Source: Candidatus Eisenbacteria bacterium
Lineage (GTDB): Bacteria; Eisenbacteria; RBG-16-71-46
Assembly (NCBI GenBank): GCA_013140805.1
Contig: JABFRW010000008.1
Location: forward strand, 1 to 52,501
Length of the DNA: 52,501 bases
Reading direction: 5' to 3'
Shown here in pieces: positions 34,603 through 41,716 of this stretch. The translations under genes and the position numbers were made by a program. Under the pieces are notes generated by a model, which saw nothing but the letters and a program-made list of their open reading frames with translations, had not been told where the DNA came from and did not search any database. Positions within the stretch are counted from its first letter, which is position 1. The number at the start of each line of letters is the position of its first letter.

Positions 34603-34691
34603 CGCGGGGCGAGCTCGACTCCTCCCGCCACGCCGCCACGAACTCCCGAGTGGTCGTCAAGACAATCACGCCTTTGCGAGAAAGCACCACC

Positions 34692-34859
34692 ATGCACAAT
34701 GCCAGCCGTCCCATGAAGCTGTTCCTGACCGCTGCTTCGATCTCGTTTCTGTTCTCCGTCTATCTCTGGTTTTTCTTGGACAAGCAGACGGCCATCTTCG
34801 TAGGAATCTGGGTGCCATCGATTCTCTCCCTGGGCACGCTCGTCCGGAGTGCGCGATGA
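34692..34859 (+). CDS. Small membrane protein
   Basis: 55 residues from ATG 34692, 89 bases after the CarH-like gene. Two hydrophobic stretches, LFLTAASISFLFSVYLWFFL and IFVGIWVPSILSLGTLV, separated by DKQTA, suggest a two-helix hairpin. The sequence FVGIWVPSILSLG looks like a conserved short family without known function. Its stop overlaps the start of the next small gene (ATGA), so the two are probably made together. Confidence 0.6.
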   Translation: MHNASRPMKLFLTAASISFLFSVYLWFFLDKQTAIFVGIWVPSILSLGTLVRSAR

Positions 34860-34963
34860 GTCCCGACGCCGTCGTCGCGTGCGTGGGTTCCGCCGTGTTC
34901 GCCATCACCCTGATCGGCGTGCTGGAGGCTTTCCGCTGGAAGTCCGGCGGCGAGGATGAGTGA
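34856..34963 (+). CDS. Small single-pass membrane protein
   Basis: 35 residues from ATG 34856, overlapping the previous stop. One helix (VVACVGSAVFAITLIGVLEA) and a charged tail RWKSGGEDE. Too short for a family call. The overlap with the preceding two-helix protein is the best evidence that it is translated. Confidence 0.5.
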   Translation: MSPDAVVACVGSAVFAITLIGVLEAFRWKSGGEDE

Positions 34964-34998
34964 GTGATTCGGGGCCGCAGCGCGGCGACGGTGAGGAC

Positions 34999-35112
34999 CT
35001 ACCGCATTCCACCCATCTGCATTCGAATCGCGACGGGCAGAACGCAGAGCAGCGCCACGAGCGTCAGCGCGAGAAGTGCTGAGCCGACGAGCAGTCGCTG
35101 GAGCCGAGTCAT
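34999..35112 (-). CDS. Small single-pass membrane protein downstream of FG-GAP gene
   Basis: 37 residues from ATG 35112, one base after the FG-GAP stop. It has one hydrophobic helix (LLVGSALLALTLVALLCVLP) between MTRLQR and RMQMGGMR. Only coding-like spacing and the membrane helix support it; no family recognised. Confidence 0.4.
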   Translation of the reverse strand: MTRLQRLLVGSALLALTLVALLCVLPVAIRMQMGGMR

Positions 35113-35113
35113 C

Positions 35114-35764
35114 TCAGCGCACGATCGTGAAGCGTCGAGTCGCCACGGCTGCCCCCTGACGAAGGCGGAGCCAGTAGACGCCGGATCGAAGTGAGCGATC
35201 GAGACTGAACTCCATGGCCTGTTCGCCGCTGGCTCCCCTGGGCGCCCACCGCTCTTGAATGCGGCGACCCGTGATGTCGAACATCTCAAGGCTCACGGGC
35301 GCGCTGCCCGGCAGCGTGAATCTCACCTCGAGTGAGCTGGCACCTTGGTGCGGGGCGACCGGATCGAGTCGTAGCGATGCTTGTGACGTGTCATCCGCAA
35401 GCACATGGCGAGCGGATGGCTTGCTCGGCTTTCGGAGAGTCACTGATCGCTGACCGAACATGAACGCGACCTCGCCCGTGTAGATCGAAGGAAACGCGAG
35501 ATCCAGTGCGCCGTCGCCATCGAGATCTCCAAGCGCTGGAGTGCGTGCGCCGGCCATGGCGAGATCGTTGTCGCCGTCGCCGTCGTAGTCGCCGATCGCG
35601 ACCGAACGACAGGCCCCGACCGTTGAGTAGAGACGCTCGACGGCGAACCCGTCGCGATTTTGCGATTGAGCTCGGGCGGGCAGCGCGAGCAACACGCTAC
35701 CGAGGGCAAGGAAGACGGTTCCAAGGTAATTCGAGCGCAGACGCGCATCACGGCACGTGGTCAT
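35114..35764 (-). CDS. Short secreted FG-GAP protein with C-terminal sorting domain
   Basis: 216 residues from ATG 35764 with GGAGG upstream; signal peptide ending LPARAQ. Two calcium-binding FG-GAP/VCBS motifs, IGDYDGDGDNDLA and LGDLDGDGALDLAF, follow in the first half. The C terminus (VRFTLPGSAPVSLEMFDITG, then SGVYWLRLRQGAAVATRRF) matches the FlgD-like/type IX secretion sorting domain found in FCB-group surface proteins. Normal FG-GAP proteins carry many more repeats, so this is either a compact member or an internally shortened one. It is surface-exposed by inference. Confidence 0.72.
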   Translation of the reverse strand: MTTCRDARLRSNYLGTVFLALGSVLLALPARAQSQNRDGFAVERLYSTVGACRSVAIGDYDGDGDNDLAMAGARTPALGDLDGDGALDLAFPSIYTGEVAFMFGQRSVTLRKPSKPSARHVLADDTSQASLRLDPVAPHQGASSLEVRFTLPGSAPVSLEMFDITGRRIQERWAPRGASGEQAMEFSLDRSLRSGVYWLRLRQGAAVATRRFTIVR

Positions 35765-35960
35765 GGCGGCCTCCGAGGCGAGAGCCATGACAATCGCAAT
35801 CGGCGCGCCAGCTGAAGTGATGCATTAGCTGCTGAGCCCAAGTACGTGTGACTGGAGGTGCCGCCACGAGGTGGCTGCGAATGCGCGCGCGATCGGTGTC
35901 GGGTCGCTTCGAGGAATTCGTCAGCCCGTCCGACACTCCACGCCGCGCGCAACCTCGCGC
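35765..35960. other. Intergenic region without recognised gene
   Basis: About 200 bases upstream of the FG-GAP gene and downstream of the permease stop. No open frame with family similarity and no convincing terminator was seen. Confidence 0.4.
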
Positions 35961-38378
35961 CTACGCCTCCGCCAGGACCACCCGCCGACCTCCCCCACCC
36001 CACCAGGTCACCGCATACGCGAGCATTGGCAGCAGCCCTGTGCAGAGCGCCACGTCGCGCCACGGAATCACGAGCTGCACGGCGAAGTTGGTGCTCGCGA
36101 GCAGCCCGATCGCGGGCATCATACCGGCCGGTATCGCCAGCACGCAGCCGAGCAGTGCCAGGTATCCGGCCCGCGCGGCCGCGTGTTCTCGCAGCAACGA
36201 GGGAGCGGCACCCACCGTGTGCAGCACATGCTCATCGCCGGCCGATTCCGCGGCGGTGAGCGACGTCGCCACCAGAACTACGACGAGTGCCGTGAGCAGG
36301 CACGCGGCGAGCATGGTGAAGAAGAACGATCGCGCCGGCCCGCGGTGCAGCAGCACGGCATCGACGTTTGTCCCGGGCGTCGCAGCCGCCAGCGCCTGCG
36401 CCGCGCGAATCTCCTGTTGAGTGACCGCGTGGTCGAGCCTCATCACCCACGGCACGAGCGCATTGCGAGGAGGCGGTCCAGAAGTGAGGCCGCGCGACTC
36501 GAGCGCCGAACTCGCCACCACGAACGCGGGGCCGACCACGTTCTGGGTCATTGCGATGCGTTGCGTCGTCGGCCATGCGATTCGCCGTCGCCGCGGCCCC
36601 GCGATCACGCGCAGCTCCCCGGCGCCTTTCGGCAGGCCGATCGCGATCAGTGCGCCATCACGAAACGCGTTCGCGCCGGCATCTCCGTCGATCGCTCGCA
36701 GCAGCGCCTCGTCGCCGCACGCGACCCAGTCGATGCGTCGCATTGTCGCGCTGTCGCCTGCGAAACGGACTCGCAGCGGCACACCCTGCGCATAGGCCGC
36801 TGTCACGGGCGCCACCGCGATCGCGCGTTGCGCCTGCGCCACGCGGCGTGCGACGTCTTCGGCGCCCGCGCCTTCGACCACGATCTGATCATCGCGATAG
36901 GGCGCCGGAAACGACGTGATCTTGCCGTCGAGACTCGCGACCAGAACAGCGACCATCACCCCCATCGCCATCGCAGCGAGCACCGCAGTCACCACCGGGC
37001 CGTTGCGCGCTGCGAAGCGCCCGGAGTCGCGCAGCGCCAGTCGCCACGCGAGCGGCAGCGGGCCGGCGCGGCGCCCGAGTGCGGCCAGCACCCACGGGCT
37101 GCAAGCACCAAAGCCGATCACGCCCAGCACCGCACTGCCGATCACCGCCAGGCCGGACATCACTCCATGCCCTCGTGGCACGAGCAACAGCGCAACCGCC
37201 ATGGTTTCGATCGCCAACCCCGCGACCAGCCACCGACGCGAGACCGCACGCACCGGGCGGCGCGCACCGAGCGCTTCGCGAATCGGAAGCCGCGCGGAGA
37301 ATCGCGCGGGGAACAGAACCGCGATCGCCGCCGCCGCTACTCCGAGCCACGCGGCGGGAAGCGCGTACTCGAGCGGAAACTCGAAGCTGCCGTTCCACCG
37401 ACGATTGAGCGTATCGAGAAACGGAAGCACCGCAGCTGCTCCTGCGGCTCCGAGTCCGACGCCGATCGTCGCGGCAACCGCACCCAGTGCGACCGCCGAG
37501 AGCAGCATGGCGCGGGTGATGCCACTCACGGTCGCGCCGAGTGAACCGAGCAACCCGATCTCCCGCTGTCGCCGGCGCAGGCTCACTGCAAATGCGGCAG
37601 CGATCACGAGTGCAGCCTCGAAGAACCCGACGCTGCCGAACAGAAAGATCACGGCCGTCACGGTGGCACCGCGTCGCCCGGACTCAGTCCGCGTATGCAC
37701 GGCGTAGCCCGCCGCTTCGAGCGCCCGGGCGGCCGATGCGACCGAGTCGCCGGCGAGCCCAACCAGCCACTGCCGTTCGACTCGATCCTCCACAGCGATC
37801 GGCGACCTCACGACCAGCGGGTCATCGAGCGCCTCGGGGTCGAACAGCACGCCCGAGATCGTCCGCGCCGAGCCATCGCCAAGCGTCACCGAGTCGCCGA
37901 TCGATCGCGCCAGCCCTTCCATGAGCACCGGCGAGAGTGCGACCTCGCGGTCGTTCGCAGGCGGACGGCCGCGCTCGACGCGCACGAGTCCAAGTGCAAG
38001 GCCGCGAGTCGCCAGTGCACTCGGCTCGAGTGCGAGCAGTCGTGCACCCAGACGAATGCCCGGGACACTCACGCGCTCGATTCCGTTCGCAATCGCTTCG
38101 GTGCGAGCTGAACGAGGCAACAGCGCCAACGCTCGGTCGGCGGCGCCGGCGATGTCTGTCAGATCCACACGCATCGCGGCCGATCCCATGATCGAAGCCC
38201 GCAACTCTTCGGGCGATGGCTCGACGATCCGAAGCAACGCCGCGGCGCCGACCATGGCCGCCACCGGTACGGCGACCAACGACATGAGCAACAGCGTGCG
38301 CCGCGGGTGCTGAACGAACTGGCGCCACTCGACCCGTGCGAGCGCTTGAAGTGCGGTCCAACTCTTCGCGCCGCTCAC
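35961..38378 (-). CDS. ABC transporter permease, FtsX/MacB type, large
   Basis: 805 residues from GTG 38378, GTGA overlap with the ATPase stop. The arrangement is two FtsX-like modules with about ten membrane helices: one near residues 30-50, a group at about 240-360 (VIFLFGSVGFFEAALVIAAA, then REIGLLGSLGATVSGITRAM, the coupling helix), and a second half with FFFTMLAACLLTALVVVLVA at the C terminus, with a large extracytoplasmic domain between helices 1 and 2 (about residues 55-235). Such permeases with LolD/MacB-like ATPases export peptides, lipids or drugs or transmit mechanical signals. No periplasmic adaptor is encoded next to it. Confidence 0.83.
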   Translation of the reverse strand: MSGAKSWTALQALARVEWRQFVQHPRRTLLLMSLVAVPVAAMVGAAALLRIVEPSPEELRASIMGSAAMRVDLTDIAGAADRALALLPRSARTEAIANGIERVSVPGIRLGARLLALEPSALATRGLALGLVRVERGRPPANDREVALSPVLMEGLARSIGDSVTLGDGSARTISGVLFDPEALDDPLVVRSPIAVEDRVERQWLVGLAGDSVASAARALEAAGYAVHTRTESGRRGATVTAVIFLFGSVGFFEAALVIAAAFAVSLRRRQREIGLLGSLGATVSGITRAMLLSAVALGAVAATIGVGLGAAGAAAVLPFLDTLNRRWNGSFEFPLEYALPAAWLGVAAAAIAVLFPARFSARLPIREALGARRPVRAVSRRWLVAGLAIETMAVALLLVPRGHGVMSGLAVIGSAVLGVIGFGACSPWVLAALGRRAGPLPLAWRLALRDSGRFAARNGPVVTAVLAAMAMGVMVAVLVASLDGKITSFPAPYRDDQIVVEGAGAEDVARRVAQAQRAIAVAPVTAAYAQGVPLRVRFAGDSATMRRIDWVACGDEALLRAIDGDAGANAFRDGALIAIGLPKGAGELRVIAGPRRRRIAWPTTQRIAMTQNVVGPAFVVASSALESRGLTSGPPPRNALVPWVMRLDHAVTQQEIRAAQALAAATPGTNVDAVLLHRGPARSFFFTMLAACLLTALVVVLVATSLTAAESAGDEHVLHTVGAAPSLLREHAAARAGYLALLGCVLAIPAGMMPAIGLLASTNFAVQLVIPWRDVALCTGLLPMLAYAVTWWGGGGRRVVLAEA

Positions 38379-39091
38379 GCGGACACGCCGACAGTCGCGG
38401 CCTCGGTTGACCTCTCGACTTCGGCAACCTCGTCGACCATCAATCCGTCACGCAGGTGCAGCACGCGATCAGCCCACCGCACGTGGGCCGGATCGTGCGT
38501 GACCAGCACCACTGTCCGGCCGCGATCACACTGCGCGCGCAGCAGCCGCATCACGATCTCGCCGGTGGCTGAGTCGAGCGCGCCGGTCGGCTCGTCGGCG
38601 AGCAGCAGTCCGCGGGGCCCGACGAAGGCACGCGCGATCGCGACACGTTGCTGCTCGCCGCCCGACAGGTCATCCGGGAAACGGTGAGCAAGTGCAGACA
38701 TGCGGACACCCTCGAGTGCTTCGTTCGCCAGCCTGCGCGACTCGCTCGACGCCACTCCGTCCAGATCGAGCGGCAGCGCCACGTTCTCGATCGCGCTCAG
38801 ACCCGGCAGGAGATTCAGATCCTGGAACACAAAGCCGATTGTCTGGCGCCGGAGTGCGGCCAACGCGGCTGGCGCCAGAGTGGCAAGGTCGTTGTTGTCC
38901 ACCAGCACACGGCCTTCGCTGGGCTGATCGAGAGCCCCCGCGAGTGCGAGCAGCGTGGACTTACCCGAACCCGACGGACCCATGATCGCCACCAGCTCGC
39001 CGCGCGGAACGTCGAAAGTTACAGGCCCGAGCGCGCGAACAGCCTTAGGGCCAGTGCCATGAACGCGTGTGATGCCTTCGAAGCGGAGCAT
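38375..39091 (-). CDS. ABC transporter ATP-binding protein, LolD/MacB type
   Basis: 238 residues from ATG 39091. Walker A GPSGSGKSTLLALAG, Q-loop FVFQDLNLLPGL, signature LSGGEQQRVAIARA, Walker B LLLADEPTGALDSATG and the H-loop VLVTHD are all present, so the protein should be an active ATPase. It is first in a two-gene operon with the FtsX-like permease. The cargo is unknown. Confidence 0.88.
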   Translation of the reverse strand: MLRFEGITRVHGTGPKAVRALGPVTFDVPRGELVAIMGPSGSGKSTLLALAGALDQPSEGRVLVDNNDLATLAPAALAALRRQTIGFVFQDLNLLPGLSAIENVALPLDLDGVASSESRRLANEALEGVRMSALAHRFPDDLSGGEQQRVAIARAFVGPRGLLLADEPTGALDSATGEIVMRLLRAQCDRGRTVVLVTHDPAHVRWADRVLHLRDGLMVDEVAEVERSTEAATVGVSA

Positions 39092-39224
39092 GCGGGGGAC
39101 CCCGGGGCGATCTCTGAGCAGCGGGAGAAGGTTGCTGCGAGGAGATACGGGGCGGGGCGGAGGGTGTCACAGCATGCAGCGATTGTGAGGCGCGTCGGCA
39201 CGACCGTTCTGGCGTGCCTAGCGA

Positions 39225-39893
39225 CTAACGAGTATTCCGATTCCGCACCACGCCCTTGTCCGCCACATCCAGGTAGCCCACCAGCCGCGCATTCCGTCGC
39301 ACCGCATCCGCGAGATGCGCCGCGCCCCTGTCCCCCGCGATCGCCAGCGCGAGCCCCGGCGTCAGCACCAGCGGGTGCCCGCGTTCGCCGCGATACCTCG
39401 GCACGATCGCGTAGGCGAAGCGCTTCTTGTCGGCGCGGCTCCCCTTGTAGGCACCCAGGGCCGCATCCATCCCCGCGCCGAGCGCGCGCACGGTGTTCAC
39501 CTTGACGTTCGGGTGATCGACCGGCAGCACCACGACGCTCTCCGGCTTGAGCGACACCGCACCGACCAGACCGAGTCGCACCGAGCTGTACATGCCCTTC
39601 TTCCACGCGCGATTGGTCACGAAGTGCACCTCGAGCCCTTCGGCCCCGTGCTTGTGGGCGCCCTGAATGTCGCGGTGCAGCTTCCCCGACTCGACGAGCT
39701 TCACGAACTCGGCCTCGATCGACTTCTGAATGCGCTTGGCGTCGTGCCCGAGCACCACGATCACCGAATCGCACACCGACCACAGCGTGCGAATGCCGGC
39801 GGCGGCAAAGCTCTCACCCTTGAGCTTCACCAGCGCCTTCGCACTTCCCATCCGCGTCGATGCACCCGCCGACAGCAGCACGCCCACCTTCAT
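39225..39893 (-). CDS. MobA-like nucleotidyltransferase (molybdopterin cofactor type)
   Basis: 222 residues from ATG 39893, ATGA overlap with the XdhC stop. The nucleotide-binding start VGVLLSAGASTRMGSAKALV matches the LAAGxSxRMGxxK motif of MobA/MocA-type enzymes, followed by VVVLPVDHPNV (metal Asp) and RGERGHPLVLTPGL. MocA adds CMP to molybdopterin to make the cytosine dinucleotide used by xanthine-dehydrogenase-family enzymes. As the last gene of the molybdenum hydroxylase operon it most likely matures that enzyme's cofactor. An atypical insertion (EFVKLVESGKLHRDIQ region) lengthens the middle. Confidence 0.78.
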   Translation of the reverse strand: MKVGVLLSAGASTRMGSAKALVKLKGESFAAAGIRTLWSVCDSVIVVLGHDAKRIQKSIEAEFVKLVESGKLHRDIQGAHKHGAEGLEVHFVTNRAWKKGMYSSVRLGLVGAVSLKPESVVVLPVDHPNVKVNTVRALGAGMDAALGAYKGSRADKKRFAYAIVPRYRGERGHPLVLTPGLALAIAGDRGAAHLADAVRRNARLVGYLDVADKGVVRNRNTR

Positions 39894-40720
39894 CGGCCTA
39901 CCTCCCGGTCCTTGGGTTGGTTCACAACGGGCGGCATCCAGGGTTCGGGCAACGTGACGCCACGGCGCGTCGCGACCAGCTCACCCACGATGCTCACCGC
40001 GATCTCCTGCGGCGTCTGCGCGCCGATCTCCACTCCGAGCGGGCAGCGCAGCCGCGCGATGTCGGCGTCGGCAAAACCGCGTGCGCGCAACCGCAGCGCG
40101 AACTTCCGCTGCTTGGGAACACTGCCCACCATGCCGACGAATCGCAGGGGCTTTCGCAGCAACTCCTCCACAATCCGCTGATCCACCGCGTGATCGTGCG
40201 TCACCACCACGGCATACTCGGCGCCGCTCGCTTCGAGCGTGCGCGCCACGGCTTCGGGGTCTCGATTGATCAGCGTTGCATGCGCGAACCGTTCGCTGGT
40301 GGCCCACTCCTCGCGCGCATCCACCACGCTCACATCGAACCCGCAGTCGTGCGCGAGGCTCGCGAGCGGCTGCGCGATGTAGCCGGCGCCGAAGATCGTC
40401 AGCTTGGGCGCAGGCTCCAGCACTTCGAGGTACACCGACATCTCGCCACCGCAGCACATACCGAGTTCCTGCGTGAGGTGTCGCTTCACGAGTGACGAGC
40501 CGCCATTCTCGAGCAGTCGCGCCGCCTGCTCGCGCACCTGGTGCTCGATCGCGCCGCCGCCGATCGTGCCGGCGGTCGTGCCGTCTTCGCCGATCAGCAT
40601 GTGAGCGCCGGGCTTTCGCGGGGTGAAGCCTCGCGACTCGATCACGCTCGCCATCACGAACCGGCGGCGCTCAGCGCGCCACCTCGCCACGGTGTCCCAG
40701 ATCTCTTCGCGATCGTTCAT
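39890..40720 (-). CDS. XdhC-family molybdenum cofactor insertion protein
   Basis: 276 residues from ATG 40720, ATGA overlap with the FAD subunit stop. N-terminal XdhC domain (FVMASVIESRGFTPRKPGAH, then GGGAIEH and GMCCGGEMSVYLE with the conserved Cys pair), and a C-terminal Rossmann domain with LTIFGAGYIAQPLASLAHDC. XdhC binds and protects the molybdenum cofactor and helps its sulfuration before insertion into xanthine-dehydrogenase-type enzymes. The gene position between the catalytic subunits and the MobA-like gene agrees. Confidence 0.87.
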   Translation of the reverse strand: MNDREEIWDTVARWRAERRRFVMASVIESRGFTPRKPGAHMLIGEDGTTAGTIGGGAIEHQVREQAARLLENGGSSLVKRHLTQELGMCCGGEMSVYLEVLEPAPKLTIFGAGYIAQPLASLAHDCGFDVSVVDAREEWATSERFAHATLINRDPEAVARTLEASGAEYAVVVTHDHAVDQRIVEELLRKPLRFVGMVGSVPKQRKFALRLRARGFADADIARLRCPLGVEIGAQTPQEIAVSIVGELVATRRGVTLPEPWMPPVVNQPKDREVGR

Positions 40721-41706
40721 GGCGTCACTCCCAGCGCGTCTCTCACCGCGCGCTTCACGAACACCGGCACCATCTCGTGCCGGTAATCCTTGTCGTAGGG
40801 CACGTTGGTCTGCGGATGACACTGCTTGTAGGCGGTCTGCCCGACCGCGGTCAGCACGGCGTCGTCCACCGCGACGCCGTCGAGCAGCTTGTCGACTCCG
40901 GAGACCACGCGCGGCTTGGCGGCGAGTGCGCTCACCACGAGTCTCGCGCCACCCAATGAGCCACCGTCGCGGCGCGCCGTGAACGCGACCGACAGCATGG
41001 GGAAGTCGATCGCAGCTCGGGGCCGCAGCTTCTGGTAGCCGAACACGAGCCCGCGCGACGCGGCCGGCACCGTGATGAGAGTGACCAGGTCGTCGGGTTC
41101 GAGCACGTTGTTCTTGGCGCCGTCGGCCGCGAAGAAGTCATCCACCGCGATTCGCCGGCGACCGGTACGATTCGCGATCTCCACCTGCGCGCCGAGCGCG
41201 ATCAGCATCGGCGCCACGTCGGACGAGTGTGCGGCTACACAGCGCTTGCCGGCGGTGACCACGTGGCAGTGCACGCCGTCTTTCTTCAAGCAGAAGCCGA
41301 GCGCTTCGCGCCAGAAGAACGTCTGGTTGTAGTAGGTGCAGCGCGTGTCGAGGCACAGGTTGCCGCCGATCGTCCCCATGTTGCGAAGCTGCGGCCCCGC
41401 CACCATCGACGCGGCTTTCGCGAGCCCCGGGAAGTCGCGCTGCACGATCGGATCGCGCGTGAGCTGCGTGAGTGTCACGAGAGCGCCGATCTGCAGTCCT
41501 TCGGCGTCTTCGCGCACGTAGCGCAATTCGCCGACGCGACCGAGGTGCACGATGCGCTTGGGTTCATGCAGGCGATGCTTCAGGTTCGGCACCGCATCGG
41601 TGCCGCCCGCGATCAACAGCGTCTCGCCGCGCGGCCCCTCGAGCAGCGCAAGAGTTTCCTCGACGGTGGCGGGACTCGCCCACGCGAATCGCGGCAGGGT
41701 CAGCAT
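40717..41706 (-). CDS. Molybdenum hydroxylase FAD-binding subunit with extra [4Fe-4S] motif
   Basis: 329 residues from ATG 41706. It is a CoxM/XdhB-type FAD subunit: LLIAGGTDAVPNLKHRL near residue 31 and MGTIGGNLCLDTRC around 110-123 contact FAD. Four cysteines at 123, 139, 147 and 156 (spacing 16, 8, 9) lie in an insertion absent from plain xanthine dehydrogenases; the same pattern carries a [4Fe-4S] cluster in 4-hydroxybenzoyl-CoA reductase beta subunit and a related one in PaoB. The stop overlaps the XdhC start. It passes electrons between the molybdenum subunit's 2Fe-2S partner and the outside acceptor or donor. Confidence 0.84.
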   Translation of the reverse strand: MLTLPRFAWASPATVEETLALLEGPRGETLLIAGGTDAVPNLKHRLHEPKRIVHLGRVGELRYVREDAEGLQIGALVTLTQLTRDPIVQRDFPGLAKAASMVAGPQLRNMGTIGGNLCLDTRCTYYNQTFFWREALGFCLKKDGVHCHVVTAGKRCVAAHSSDVAPMLIALGAQVEIANRTGRRRIAVDDFFAADGAKNNVLEPDDLVTLITVPAASRGLVFGYQKLRPRAAIDFPMLSVAFTARRDGGSLGGARLVVSALAAKPRVVSGVDKLLDGVAVDDAVLTAVGQTAYKQCHPQTNVPYDKDYRHEMVPVFVKRAVRDALGVTP

Positions 41707-41716
41707 GAGCGGCCAC

